A stretch of DNA of 64,000 nt from Acidobacteriota bacterium (GTDB taxonomy: Bacteria > Acidobacteriota > Vicinamibacteria > Vicinamibacterales > UBA2999): positions 1 through 64,000 of the forward strand of contig JADZCN010000017.1 of NCBI GenBank assembly GCA_020851565.1. The letters run 5' to 3'. This document shows, piece after piece, positions 1 to 8,585 of the stretch. Position numbers and translations under genes: made by a program. The notes below the pieces were generated by a model. It was not told the DNA's origin and did not search any database. It saw only the letters and a list, made by a program, of their open reading frames with translations. The number at the start of each line of letters is the position of its first letter. Position 1 is the stretch's first letter.

Positions 1-2339
1 AGGTGGAGGTCACCGCGCGCACGGCCGGCAACGCCGAGGTGCGCATGCGGCGGACGATGCAGACCATCGCCATCCCGGTGTTCCAGTTCGGCCTCTTCTC
101 GGAGAACGACCTCAGCTTCTTCGCCGGCCCCAACTTCGCGTTCGGCGGCAAGGTACACACCAACCAGCACCTGTTCCTGAAGCAGGACAACAACGCGACG
201 CTGACCCTGCAGGATCGGGTGACGGCGGTGGGCGAGGTGGTGCGGAACCGGCTGGCCAACGGCGTGGTGTCGCACAACGGCACCGTGCGAGTCGCCCGAG
301 CCCCCGGGTGTCCGGCGGCGCCAACGGCCGCCAACGCGTCGTGCTTCACCCTGGGCAACAACCAGGGGAGCGTCACCGACTCGATCGGATCGGCCGACAA
401 CGAGCCGGCGTGGACGAACGTGTCCGTCGGCACGTCGAACGGGTGGCTGCGCAACGGCCGCACCGGCGCGCGCCGCCTGGATCTGCCGATCGTGAGCGAC
501 GGCGCCGAGCCGATCGACCTGATCCGCCGGCCGCCCATCGGCGAGGCCACCAACAGCGCGGTCGCCCGGCAGCGCTTCTACAACATGGCGACCATGCGGG
601 TCCTCCTGTCGGATACCCGCGACGACATCGTGAACCTGCCGGGCGTCGTCTCGGATCCCGTCCGGCTGGCCGGCGTCGTCGACCCGGCCGCGTGGGGTTT
701 CGGGGGCATGGCAGGCCGCATCCCGGCGGCTGCGCCGTTCGCGATGTCGGACGGGGACCGCGACTGGGGCGCGCGGCTGGGCATCGACACGCCGCGGATC
801 GACGGCTGGCTGTCCGTGGAGATGCAGCAGCGCGATGGCACATGGCTGGACGTGACGCGCGAGGTCCTGAGCCTCGGCTTCATCGGCAAGCGGCTGTCGA
901 CGAGCGGCAACTTCGGGGTCGCCGACGGCAACAACTCCTGCGCCGATCCCCACCCGAATGCGATCCTTCGGTTCCAGCGCACCGCCGACCGGGTGACGGG
1001 CTCTGCCCCAAACTGCGGCAGCGATGCGACCACACGGCTGCACACGGGCGCCTGGGCCGGGGCACGCTACTACTGGCCGAACGTCCTCTACGACGCCCGC
1101 GAGGGCGCGGCGCGAGACTCGATCGACCAGGCCATGACCCGGATGTGGTGGTCCGGCGTCATGCACTACGTCGAGCTGGACGTGAACAACTTCCGGCGCT
1201 GGTTGAGCGGCGCCATCGGCGTCAGCGGCAGCGCCGGATGCGCGAATGGCGCCGGCGGGGACACGTGCCCGATGGACATCACGGGCTTCGTCCTCTACTT
1301 CTCGGACCGTCGGACCAACCGCGACCTCGGCGCCGACGGCATGCCCGAGCTGAACTACTCCTTGGCCACCGGGCACATATACGCCGACGATCGTGAGACC
1401 GGCGAGTTCGGCTGGGAGGACAACATCAATCCCTCCAGCCCTCTCAGCGTGCCGAATGGCGTGCTCGATGCGCCGTTCGTCGACGCGGCGGGCAACAATC
1501 GGTGGGCGGAGGACCTCAACGACAACACATTGCTCGATACCTACGGCGGCACCCCGCGTCTGATGCCGGCAGGCATCCAGGCGTCGCCGACGGTTTCCTG
1601 CACGACGCCGGTCGGCAACACGTACGACCTGTGGAACACGCCAGTCGAAGCCGACGTGGCGCGGGTGAACCGCGCGTTCTTCTTCCGACGCGCGCTCAAG
1701 CTGGTGAACGGCGGCCGCGGCAACCTGCCCGCCAACGGCACCCAGGGACTCACGGTGGCCGCCGAGAATCCGGTGTACGTCCAGGGGAACTACAACGCGT
1801 GCACCAACGCCGCGTGGAACGGGGCCAACCCGGGCTGTGTGGGCGCCGGATTCGGCAACCAGCCCGGCGTGGACCACGTCTCGGCCGCCATCATCGCCGA
1901 CGCCGTGACGTTCCTCTCAAACCGCTGGAACGACCTCCGATCGTTCAGCACGCCATTCGACGTGGACAACCGCGGCGGCGCCACCACCTGGTATCGCACC
2001 GCGATCATCGCGGGAAAACACCTGAACTTCCCCCGCCCCAACAACAATGCCGGCGACCATACCGACTTCGGTACCGACGGCGGGGCGCACAACTTCATCC
2101 GCTATATCGAGAACTGGGGAGGGCAGACGCTCAACTACCGCGGTTCGATGATCAGCTTCTACACCAGCCGCCAGGCGGTGGGGCTGTACAAGTGCTGCGA
2201 CAACGTCTACGGCCCCCCGACGCGCGGCTACAACTTCGACACCGACTTCCTGACGCCGAACCTGCTGCCGCCCCGGACGCCGATGTTCCGGGACATCAAC
2301 ACGCTCACGTTCCGGCAGATCCTGCGACCGACACAGTAG
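1..2339 (+). CDS. Large pilus-associated (PilX-like) surface protein, 5' end outside window
   Basis: The frame is already open at the left edge, and the GTG at base 3 sits inside coding-like sequence, so the true start and any membrane segment are probably missing. About 778 residues are visible. The first part (RMRRTMQTIAIPVFQFGLFS) resembles the stretch that follows the N-terminal helix in large PilX-like proteins. The remainder is rich in Asn, Gly and Asp with scattered Cys, as expected for an exported protein. It precedes four minor-pilin genes on the same strand, so a role in type IV pilus assembly or tip function is inferred from context. No catalytic motif was seen. Confidence 0.6.
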   Translation, partial: VEVTARTAGNAEVRMRRTMQTIAIPVFQFGLFSENDLSFFAGPNFAFGGKVHTNQHLFLKQDNNATLTLQDRVTAVGEVVRNRLANGVVSHNGTVRVARAPGCPAAPTAANASCFTLGNNQGSVTDSIGSADNEPAWTNVSVGTSNGWLRNGRTGARRLDLPIVSDGAEPIDLIRRPPIGEATNSAVARQRFYNMATMRVLLSDTRDDIVNLPGVVSDPVRLAGVVDPAAWGFGGMAGRIPAAAPFAMSDGDRDWGARLGIDTPRIDGWLSVEMQQRDGTWLDVTREVLSLGFIGKRLSTSGNFGVADGNNSCADPHPNAILRFQRTADRVTGSAPNCGSDATTRLHTGAWAGARYYWPNVLYDAREGAARDSIDQAMTRMWWSGVMHYVELDVNNFRRWLSGAIGVSGSAGCANGAGGDTCPMDITGFVLYFSDRRTNRDLGADGMPELNYSLATGHIYADDRETGEFGWEDNINPSSPLSVPNGVLDAPFVDAAGNNRWAEDLNDNTLLDTYGGTPRLMPAGIQASPTVSCTTPVGNTYDLWNTPVEADVARVNRAFFFRRALKLVNGGRGNLPANGTQGLTVAAENPVYVQGNYNACTNAAWNGANPGCVGAGFGNQPGVDHVSAAIIADAVTFLSNRWNDLRSFSTPFDVDNRGGATTWYRTAIIAGKHLNFPRPNNNAGDHTDFGTDGGAHNFIRYIENWGGQTLNYRGSMISFYTSRQAVGLYKCCDNVYGPPTRGYNFDTDFLTPNLLPPRTPMFRDINTLTFRQILRPTQ

Positions 2340-2342
2340 AGC

Positions 2343-2372
2343 GGACGCCCGGGCCTACAGGGCCGGGCGTCC
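2343..2372. terminator. GC-rich hairpin after the large pilus protein
   Basis: GGACGCCCGG (2343-2352) is perfectly complemented by CCGGGCGTCC (2363-2372), four bases after the upstream TAG. No T-tract follows, so this is a stem-loop that may attenuate or stabilise rather than a classic intrinsic terminator. The rest of the gap to 2536 shows nothing else recognisable. Confidence 0.5.
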
Positions 2373-2536
2373 CGCGCCGAAAAGCGTCTGGGGGATTACA
2401 GATTCGTGCCCCCGTGTCTCGAAACAGCGCATCAATGGCATCCCGGTCCGCGTCCGTCTCCCCGAAGTCGACGGGATTCACTGCTTTCCGGCCGAACGGG
2501 CCGTGCGGTCCGCGATTTGCTGTGAATGGCAGCGCA

Positions 2537-3034
2537 ATGCGTGGCGATCGCGGTTTCACCTTCCTCGAGCTCCTGGTGGTGACGCTGGTGATCGGAATCT
2601 CGTTGGCCATCGCGATCCCGGCCATGAACAACGCCCTGGACCGCAACAAGGTATTCACGAGCAGCGAGCTGGTCGCCGCGCAAATCCGTGAAGCGCGCCT
2701 GGCGGCCATCACGCGCAACTCGACCTTCCGCGTGCGCTTCGACTGCTTCGGTGGCACGGCGGTCCGGATGGTCATCGTCACCGGCAACCCCACGGTGGAC
2801 AACGCCTCGGACCGGTGCACCCAGCAGGTGCCCAACGACGGCCCGCCGATATACCTGCCGCCCAACGTCTCCTTCGGTGCCGGAGGCCCGCCGCCGGCGC
2901 TCGAGATCAACGGGCGCGGCCAGGTCTCCGCCGTCGCGGGCACGATGCCCCAGACTCTCTCGGTGAGCTATGGAGACTTCACACGCACCCTCGTCGTCAC
3001 GGAAGCCGGACGTGTCCGCACCCCGACTTCGTGA
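2537..3034 (+). CDS. Type IV pilus minor pilin, FimT/GspH-like
   Basis: A 165-residue prepilin. The leader MRGDRG ends at the prepilin peptidase site G|FTFLE, with Glu at +5 of the mature protein, followed by a hydrophobic helix of about 20 residues and a GspH-like globular domain containing two Cys. The ATG at 2537 was chosen because it gives the short basic leader typical of class III signal peptides, whereas the upstream in-frame extension is low-complexity. It is the first of four minor-pilin genes in the usual fimT/fimU-pilV-pilW-pilX order; such proteins prime pilus assembly at the inner membrane. The next gene overlaps its 3' end. Confidence 0.85.
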   Translation: MRGDRGFTFLELLVVTLVIGISLAIAIPAMNNALDRNKVFTSSELVAAQIREARLAAITRNSTFRVRFDCFGGTAVRMVIVTGNPTVDNASDRCTQQVPNDGPPIYLPPNVSFGAGGPPPALEINGRGQVSAVAGTMPQTLSVSYGDFTRTLVVTEAGRVRTPTS

Positions 3035-3440
3035 CCAGCGCGGCTTCACACTCCTCGAAGCGCTGATCGCGACGGTCGTCCTCACCGTCGCGCTCGTGGC
3101 GACGGCGGAGCTGCTGGCCGTGAGCGTCCGAATGCACCAGCTGGGGCGGAACTCGACCTCGGCGTCGCGACTCGCACAGGACAAGTTCGAAGAGCTGATG
3201 AAGATGAACTTCGCCACCAACCCCGCGATCCAGATCAGCGGCGCCGACACGCTGGCGTCGGACGTGGCCGACTACTTCGACGTGCCGGCGAACAGCGGCT
3301 ACCGCCGGCGGTGGTTCGTGCAGGCGGGTCCCAACGCGAACCCGCGGTTGCGCACGGTCACGGTTCGCGTGATTCCCGACAACCCGGACATGCGTGTCGG
3401 CGCCGACTTCACGGTAACCACCGTGCTGCGGCGATGGTAG
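3012..3440 (+). CDS. Type IV pilus minor pilin, PilV-like
   Basis: About 142 residues with a prepilin leader ending RDQRG|FTLLE and a hydrophobic segment (ALIATVVLTVALVATAELLA). The GTG at 3012 is preferred: it follows a GGAAG ribosome-binding sequence and leaves an 11-residue leader. An ATG at 2970 would lengthen the leader and deepen the overlap with the upstream gene. The overlap of about 23 bp with that gene suggests translational coupling. Position between the GspH-like and PilW-like genes supports the PilV assignment; sequence conservation outside the leader is weak. Confidence 0.8.
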   Translation: MSAPRLRDQRGFTLLEALIATVVLTVALVATAELLAVSVRMHQLGRNSTSASRLAQDKFEELMKMNFATNPAIQISGADTLASDVADYFDVPANSGYRRRWFVQAGPNANPRLRTVTVRVIPDNPDMRVGADFTVTTVLRRW

Positions 3441-3442
3441 CC

Positions 3443-4111
3443 ATGCGACGTCATCCTCGGCCGCGCGGGCGCTCGGACCAGGGCTTCACGCTCGTCGAGT
3501 TGCTGCTGGCGATGGTGGTTTCCATGGCCGTCGTTGGCGGGGCGACCCTGCTGGCCGGGCAGATGCAGTCGTCCTACCGAGCTCAGCTGGAGGCGGCGAC
3601 CGCTCAGCAGGAGGGACGGTACGTCATCCAGGCGATCGAGCGGTACCTGCGCGCGGCAGGCAACAACCCGTATCGCGTGGACACGACGCCCTGTCCGTCG
3701 TCCGGCACGCCGGTCCAGGCCATTCGCCTGGACCCGGACGGTGACGGGCAGAACGACGACATCCGCGTGCAGATGGACGCGAACCCGACGAACGGCCTCC
3801 TCGGCGGCGTGTCCGGTGCGTGCAACGAGCCCAACGAGGACGTCACGATCTTCCACGACCCGGCGACGCGCACGGTCAACCTCCGTGAGAACAATGTCGG
3901 CGGTGGCAACACCGTGCTTCCCCTGACCGACACCATCGTCACGGGCCTGGAGTTCGTGTACCGAAACCCTCTGCGGGCCGTCACCGCCACTGCCGCGAAC
4001 GTGGCGTTCATCGAGACGCGGGTGACGGTCGCGTCGAGGATCGACGATCTCAACCTGGGCGCGCCGGTCACCTACACCGTGAGTTCCGAGATTCGAGTGA
4101 GGAGCCGATGA
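3443..4111 (+). CDS. Type IV pilus minor pilin, PilW-like
   Basis: A prepilin of about 222 residues with leader ending RSDQG|FTLVELLLAMVVSMAVV, Glu+5 and a long hydrophobic N-terminal helix. The larger C-terminal domain contains two Cys (about residues 75 and 115) and an Asp-rich stretch (LDPDGDGQNDD) that could bind calcium. The ATG at 3443 was chosen; an in-frame ATG at 3434 that overlaps the pilV stop is equally possible, and neither has a strong Shine-Dalgarno site. The gene ends in an ATGA overlap with the PilX-like gene, so the cluster is probably one transcription unit. Confidence 0.85.
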   Translation: MRRHPRPRGRSDQGFTLVELLLAMVVSMAVVGGATLLAGQMQSSYRAQLEAATAQQEGRYVIQAIERYLRAAGNNPYRVDTTPCPSSGTPVQAIRLDPDGDGQNDDIRVQMDANPTNGLLGGVSGACNEPNEDVTIFHDPATRTVNLRENNVGGGNTVLPLTDTIVTGLEFVYRNPLRAVTATAANVAFIETRVTVASRIDDLNLGAPVTYTVSSEIRVRSR

Positions 4112-5589
4112 CACCGCACCGTCCGTCTCATCCACGGCCCGGCGGTGAGCGCGGGATGGCGCTCGTGTCGGCGCTGCTGCTGCTGCTCGTCATGTCGGGC
4201 CTGGCCATCGCGCTCACGGCGAGCGGGCGCATCGAAGTGGCGATGGGCGACAACGAGGAGCTCTACGCGGGCGCGCGCGCGGCCGCAGAGTCGGGCCTCA
4301 ACCGCGCGGCGGCGCAGATCATGGCGCTCACCGCCAACCCCGCATATCCGCTGAACAACCTGCTGCTCGGTCCTGACGGGGACGCGGCCGACACGGCCGA
4401 CAACGGCCTGATGATGCACCTTGCCGACATGGCCGGGTCCTCGCCTTGCCCCCACCCGAACGGCCCCTGCTGGTTCGTGGCGCCTGGATCGCCGTATCGC
4501 TACAACGTGCGCCTGTACGACGATGACGACCCGGCCATGAAGGGCGGCATCGCGTTCACGAACGCGGAGTTGACCGCGATGGGACCGCCGCCGGACCCGC
4601 CGGAGGATGGCACCGGCGTCACCGACGTCAACAGACGCATCGTCATCCGCGCCACCGGCTTCGGCCCGCAAGGCACGACCGCGACGCTCGAGCAGATGCT
4701 GACGCCGATCAAGATGCCGGCGTTGCTCGTGGACGGCGACCTCGAGATGTTCGGCAGCGTGAACATCATTGGTTCGCAGGGCAGTGTCCACGCCAACGGC
4801 AACCTGGATATCGATGGCATGTCCGGGCTCACGGTCTCCCAGAACGCCACCGCCTCGGGGACCCTGACGGCCAACGCTGGCTGGGACCCGGGGGGGCTCG
4901 AGTCCGGCGGCATGCCGGAGATTCCGGTCCCGGACATCTTTGCCGACGACTACTTCGACGACGCCGACTTCGTGCTGCACGGCAACGTCCTGCCCGACGG
5001 CACACCCGACACGCCGCGTATCACGAACAAGGACGGCACGACGACGTACTGCCTTCCCGGGGGTGGCGGCGACGGTTGCCGAGGTGTAACCCCCAGCGGC
5101 GGGACCGGCCCATTCGGCTTCCGCTACAACGCGGCGAGCAACACGTGGGATCTCAACCCCCAGGGCAGCGGCAACAACACGAACTGGGCGACGTACTTCG
5201 CGTATACGGACGTGAAGATTACGGGCAACCCCGGGACGACCTCGTCGCCCATTCTCCTGACGATCATCGCCGAGGGGAACATCGAGGTGACGGGCAACCC
5301 GGACCTGCGGCCCGAGCCGCTCTCGGAGGTTCAGTTCGTCACGGAGAAAGACCTGAGGATCGCGGGAAACATCAGCATTCCGACCGCCTTCGAGGGCCGC
5401 ATCATGGTCCGTGAACAGATCGACTTCGGCGGCTCGGCCTCGCTGGCGGGCCAGGTCATCGTGCAGGACGTGCCGTCGGTGAGCACGCTGGTCGAGAACA
5501 ACAGAGTGCACGGTACCGTGACCCTGTCCTACAACGGCCTCATCGAGACGGTGGCATACACGGTCTCGGGATGGAGAGAGACACCATGA
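4108..5589 (+). CDS. Type IV pilus PilX-like protein
   Basis: A 493-residue protein whose N-terminus (PGGERGMALVSALLLLLVMS) matches the PilX N-terminal motif: a basic leader, a GMAL processing region and a hydrophobic helix, followed by GDNEELYAGARAAAESGLN. The rest looks like a polyadhesin-type beta domain, with many Gly/Asn turns. It is longer than a typical PilX minor pilin (about 150-200 residues), so it may carry an extra surface domain. It is coupled by ATGA overlaps to the genes on both sides. Role inferred: pilus tip or assembly factor. Confidence 0.8.
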   Translation: MTPHRPSHPRPGGERGMALVSALLLLLVMSGLAIALTASGRIEVAMGDNEELYAGARAAAESGLNRAAAQIMALTANPAYPLNNLLLGPDGDAADTADNGLMMHLADMAGSSPCPHPNGPCWFVAPGSPYRYNVRLYDDDDPAMKGGIAFTNAELTAMGPPPDPPEDGTGVTDVNRRIVIRATGFGPQGTTATLEQMLTPIKMPALLVDGDLEMFGSVNIIGSQGSVHANGNLDIDGMSGLTVSQNATASGTLTANAGWDPGGLESGGMPEIPVPDIFADDYFDDADFVLHGNVLPDGTPDTPRITNKDGTTTYCLPGGGGDGCRGVTPSGGTGPFGFRYNAASNTWDLNPQGSGNNTNWATYFAYTDVKITGNPGTTSSPILLTIIAEGNIEVTGNPDLRPEPLSEVQFVTEKDLRIAGNISIPTAFEGRIMVREQIDFGGSASLAGQVIVQDVPSVSTLVENNRVHGTVTLSYNGLIETVAYTVSGWRETP

Positions 5590-6173
5590 CGAGAGGACGA
5601 CAGGTCACCGCTGTTCTGGCGGCCTTCCTCATTACCGCTGCCGTGCCTGCCAGCGCTCAGTCCCTGGCCGATATCGCTCGAAAGGAAGCGGAGCGGCGAC
5701 GCTCTGCGCCCGCGACGTCGAAGGTGTACACGAACGAGACCCTGACGCCGGACTTCACGAAGGTGCCGGAGCCCGCGCCCCCGGCGACCGCTCTGCCCCC
5801 CGACGCCTCCGGTGCAGCCGCCGAGGGCACTTCGACAGGCGGCGACGCGGCCGCGGCACCCAGCCACGTCGTTCAGGCGGGTGTCACGCCTCCCGACCAG
5901 CAGGAGCCCCAGCCCACCCTCGACAAGGGCGAGGAGTACTGGCGGAGCATGGCGGACCGCATCCGCGCCCGGCTGAACCAGCAGAACGCCGAGATTGCCG
6001 ATCTTCAGCGCCGCGTCTCGTCCTTTCCAGCGGGTGCGGCGAGTCCCGAACACGATATCGCGGTGCGCGCCCTGCGAAAGGCCCAGGCGGACCTGGTGGA
6101 TCTGAACCAGGAATGGCTCCGCTTCGAGCGCCAGGCCCGCGATCGCAACATACCGGACGCGTGGATTCGCTGA
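5586..6173 (+). CDS. Exported coiled-coil protein of the pilus cluster
   Basis: A 195-residue protein with a Sec signal peptide (VTAVLAAFLITAAVPASAQS, cleavage after ASA). A charged segment (ADIARKEAERRR), a Pro/Ala-rich linker and a C-terminal predicted coiled coil follow (about residues 120-190, RIRARLNQQNAEIADLQRRV). The start overlaps the previous stop as ATGA, so it belongs to the pilin operon. No enzyme motif is visible. The layout fits a periplasmic scaffold or accessory protein, but the function is unknown. Confidence 0.7.
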   Translation: MTRGRQVTAVLAAFLITAAVPASAQSLADIARKEAERRRSAPATSKVYTNETLTPDFTKVPEPAPPATALPPDASGAAAEGTSTGGDAAAAPSHVVQAGVTPPDQQEPQPTLDKGEEYWRSMADRIRARLNQQNAEIADLQRRVSSFPAGAASPEHDIAVRALRKAQADLVDLNQEWLRFERQARDRNIPDAWIR

Positions 6174-6190
6174 ACCTTCGCCAGACGAAC

Positions 6191-6252
6191 CTTGAACCTG
6201 AGAACCCGAGAACCCGAGAACCCGAGAACCCGAGAACCTGAGAGCCCGAGAG
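6191..6252 (+). repeat. 8-bp tandem repeat array, AGAACCCG type
   Basis: Seven to eight near-perfect copies of the octamer AGAACCCG (variants AGAACCTG, AGAGCCCG) begin about 15 bases after the stop of the pilus-cluster coiled-coil gene. The same octamer family recurs at 49077-49180, 50661-50700 and 53659-53729. Confidence 0.95.
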
Positions 6253-6278
6253 TGGTATCGTCGGATCAGGTTCTCATC

Positions 6279-6398
6279 ATGCGACCGCACCATGAAGTCG
6301 CCTCCGCGGCGACCGTGCTCTGGGTCCTGGCCGGGGTGCCCGCGGCCATCGCCTGGACGCAGACGATCATCCAGAAGATCAAGCGTCCGCGTTCCTGA
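6279..6398 (+). CDS. Possible 39-residue membrane peptide
   Basis: A short frame starting at the ATG at 6279 encodes MRPHHEVASAATVLWVLAGV and a further hydrophobic stretch, ending in a basic tail (IIQKIKRPRS). One transmembrane helix with positive-inside topology is plausible. No convincing ribosome-binding site precedes it, and the frame also runs back through the tandem repeat, so it could be chance. No homologue recognised. Confidence 0.3.
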   Translation: MRPHHEVASAATVLWVLAGVPAAIAWTQTIIQKIKRPRS

Positions 6399-6461
6399 AG
6401 GCAGAAGGCGGACCACCCGTTAGGGAACCGGCGGGCGGCTCCCACCGTCCCAAACAGGGTG

Positions 6462-7295
6462 ATGTCCCCGAAGTCCCTTGCGGCCGTGCTCGTCCTGGCC
6501 GCCGCCCTGGCCGTCGGTGCCAGCGTCGAGGCGCACCGCACGCCGGCCCTCACCGTTGACGAGCAGCTCGCATTCCTGAAGACCGCCCGCGTCGTCAACG
6601 CCCGGCCCATCGGCAAGGGCGTCACCGGTGCGCTCCGTCTGACCCTGACAGATGGTGTCGTGACGCATGATGCGTCCTTCCAGAGTGTCGACGATCGGGC
6701 GCGCCCGCACGAGGTTTCACAGGGCAAGCGGTTTGCCGGTGAGCTGCTTTTCGTGGATTCCTACCGCTACAACGTTGCCGCATGGGAGCTGGCGCGGCTG
6801 CTTGGCCTCGAGGCGATGATGCCGCCCACTGTGGAGCGCTATTACCGGGGAGAGCCCGGCGCGTTCTCGTGGTGGGTAGACGAGGTGATGATGGACGAGG
6901 GCGAGCGCGAGCGCACGAACACGCAGCCGGCCGGGATGGACGCCGTCCGCGTGGGGCGCCAACGCCAGCAGATGCAGGTCTTCGCCGAGCTCGTGCGCGA
7001 CACCGACCGCAACAAGGGGAACGTCCTGTACACGAAGGGCTGGCAGCTCGTGATGCTCGACTTCACGCGCGCCTTCCGCCTGCGGCCAGAGCTGCGCCTG
7101 CCCCAGGCGCTCACGACGTGCGACCGCGACCTGCTGGATCGGCTACGCGCGCTGCACAAGCAGGACGTGTCGCGCGCCGCCGGCCGCCATCTCACCCCCT
7201 TCGAGATCGACGCCCTCATGAAGCGCCGGGATCTCATCGTCGAACGCTTCGACCGCCTGGTCGCCGAGCGCGGTGCATCGGCCGTGCTGTTCTGA
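6462..7295 (+). CDS. Exported kinase-fold protein (HipA / PI3-4K / Fam20-like)
   Basis: A protein of 277 residues with an N-terminal signal sequence (SLAAVLVLAAALAVGASVEA). The middle carries a Gly-containing hairpin (GKGVTGALRLTLTDG) followed by THDASFQ, where related kinase folds usually have a Lys in place of Gln. Near residues 179-200 lies VRDTDRNKGNVLY followed by LDFTRAF, which fits the catalytic-loop Asp/Asn and metal-binding Asp of atypical kinases. An exported kinase-like enzyme is therefore inferred; the missing nucleotide-binding Lys may make it inactive or unusual. A GTG at 6459 directly precedes the chosen ATG. Confidence 0.5.
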   Translation: MSPKSLAAVLVLAAALAVGASVEAHRTPALTVDEQLAFLKTARVVNARPIGKGVTGALRLTLTDGVVTHDASFQSVDDRARPHEVSQGKRFAGELLFVDSYRYNVAAWELARLLGLEAMMPPTVERYYRGEPGAFSWWVDEVMMDEGERERTNTQPAGMDAVRVGRQRQQMQVFAELVRDTDRNKGNVLYTKGWQLVMLDFTRAFRLRPELRLPQALTTCDRDLLDRLRALHKQDVSRAAGRHLTPFEIDALMKRRDLIVERFDRLVAERGASAVLF

Positions 7296-7358
7296 GGGAA
7301 ACGAAACCACGAAGACGCGAAGGGCCGGAAGGGCGCCACGAAGGACGTCCACGAGCCC

Positions 7359-7446
7359 CCAAGACCTCAAGACCTCAAGACCTCAAGACCCCAAGACCCC
7401 AAGACCCCAAGACCTCAAGACCTCAAGACCTCAAGACCTCAAGACC
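7359..7446 (+). repeat. 8-bp tandem repeat array, TCAAGACC/CCAAGACC type
   Basis: Eleven contiguous octamers, TCAAGACC or CCAAGACC, without indels. The array overlaps the last codons and TGA stop of the convergent pseudouridine synthase gene. It is preceded by a short run of another repeat text, ACCACGAAGACGCGAAGG (about 7308-7350), which reappears near 43146. Confidence 0.95.
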
Positions 7447-8492
7447 CCCTCCGCCAGTCCCAGGCGCGCCAGCAGTGCGCGGAGGTCGTCGGGTAGCGGC
7501 GCGACGATCTCCAGCGGCTCTCGCGTGACCGGGTGCGTCAGCGCCACCCGCCAGGCGTGCAGGGCCTGTCGCGGGAAGTCGATCGTTCCGTCCTTCCTCC
7601 CGTAAACCGGGTCGCCCACCAGCGGCCAGCCCTTGTGCGCCAGGTGCACCCGGATCTGGTGCATGCGCCCGGTGACGAGACGACAGCGGACGAGGGAGAA
7701 CGACGACGGGGCTTCGGTCCCGGCCGCGGCGTCGCGCGCACGCGAGGCCGTGGCGAGCCGCTCGTACTTCGTCACCGCGGGTTGGCCGCCCCGGTCGGTG
7801 ACCGTCACCTTGCGGCGATCCCAGGGATCGCGGTCGAGCGCCAGGTCGATGGTGCCCTTCGCCGGTGACGGCGTGCCGTGCACGATGGCCAGGTAGTCCT
7901 TGTCGATACGGAGCGCCCGCATCTCGCGCTGCAGCGCCGCGGTCACCTCGCGGCGCTTGGCGACGAGCACCACGCCCGACGTCATCTTGTCCAGGCGCGT
8001 CAGGATGGCCGGTGCGTCGCCCGAGGGCCAGCGCGCCGCATGCCACAGGAGTGCATTGATCAGCGTACCCGTGGCGTGCTTGTACGACGGATGGACGACG
8101 ATGCCGGCGGGCTTGTTGAGCGCGAGGAGGTGCGCGTCCTCGAAGAGCACGTCGAGCGCCATGGCCTCGGCGCGCGGGCGTGCGCGAGTGCGAATCTCGC
8201 GTGCGTCCACCTGCACCGTGTCGCCCTCCGCCACACGCCACGACGCCCTGGGCGCCGGCGCCCCGTTGATGTGCACGCGTCTGGCTGCGATCCACTTCTG
8301 GATGCGCGCGCGAGACATGCCTGGTTCGTGGGCGAGGTGACGGTGCACGACGAGGTCCAGGCGGACGCCGATGTCCCCGCGGTCGATGGGCACGTCGCGC
8401 CACGTGCGAGCGGCGCCCGCGCGGGATGCGGTGCGAGCCGTCGAGGGCCTCCGGACTCGGGGCGATGATCGAACCGGCGCCGGGTCAGCCAT
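7431..8492 (-). CDS. RluD/RluA-family 23S rRNA pseudouridine synthase
   Basis: A 353-residue enzyme that isomerises uridine to pseudouridine in RNA. An S4-type RNA-binding domain occupies roughly residues 38-100 (VRLDLVVHRHL, SRARIQKWI), followed by the synthase domain with the catalytic Asp in LTRLDKMTSGVVLVAK and the conserved TGRMHQIRVHLAHKGWPLVGD block. The length is normal for RluD. The last residues (GVLRS) and the stop lie inside the octamer array, so the C-terminus has been remodelled by the repeat. Exact target uridines cannot be read from sequence. Confidence 0.9.
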   Translation of the reverse strand: MADPAPVRSSPRVRRPSTARTASRAGAARTWRDVPIDRGDIGVRLDLVVHRHLAHEPGMSRARIQKWIAARRVHINGAPAPRASWRVAEGDTVQVDAREIRTRARPRAEAMALDVLFEDAHLLALNKPAGIVVHPSYKHATGTLINALLWHAARWPSGDAPAILTRLDKMTSGVVLVAKRREVTAALQREMRALRIDKDYLAIVHGTPSPAKGTIDLALDRDPWDRRKVTVTDRGGQPAVTKYERLATASRARDAAAGTEAPSSFSLVRCRLVTGRMHQIRVHLAHKGWPLVGDPVYGRKDGTIDFPRQALHAWRVALTHPVTREPLEIVAPLPDDLRALLARLGLAEGVLRS

Positions 8493-8506
8493 TCACACCG
8501 TCTATC

Positions 8507-8580
8507 CTATCTGCGCCATCTGCGCCATCTGCGCTATCTGCGCCATCTGCGTCCCATCTGCGGCGCATTCTGCGTCCCGC
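8507..8580 (-). repeat. 9-bp tandem repeat array, GCAGATGGC type
   Basis: Read on the minus strand this is a run of GCAGATGGC-like nonamers with several variants. It fills the gap between the M48 protease stop (8586) and the pseudouridine synthase start (8492). Both genes are on the minus strand, so it lies downstream of the protease in the sense orientation. Members of the same family occur at 23443-23790 and 37761-37798, and in frame in three coding regions. Confidence 0.9.
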
Positions 8581-8585
8581 ACGGC

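Noticed and set aside
6191..7446. CRISPR array suspected from the regular repeats
   Set aside because: Units are only 8 bp, contiguous, without spacers, and no cas genes are present.
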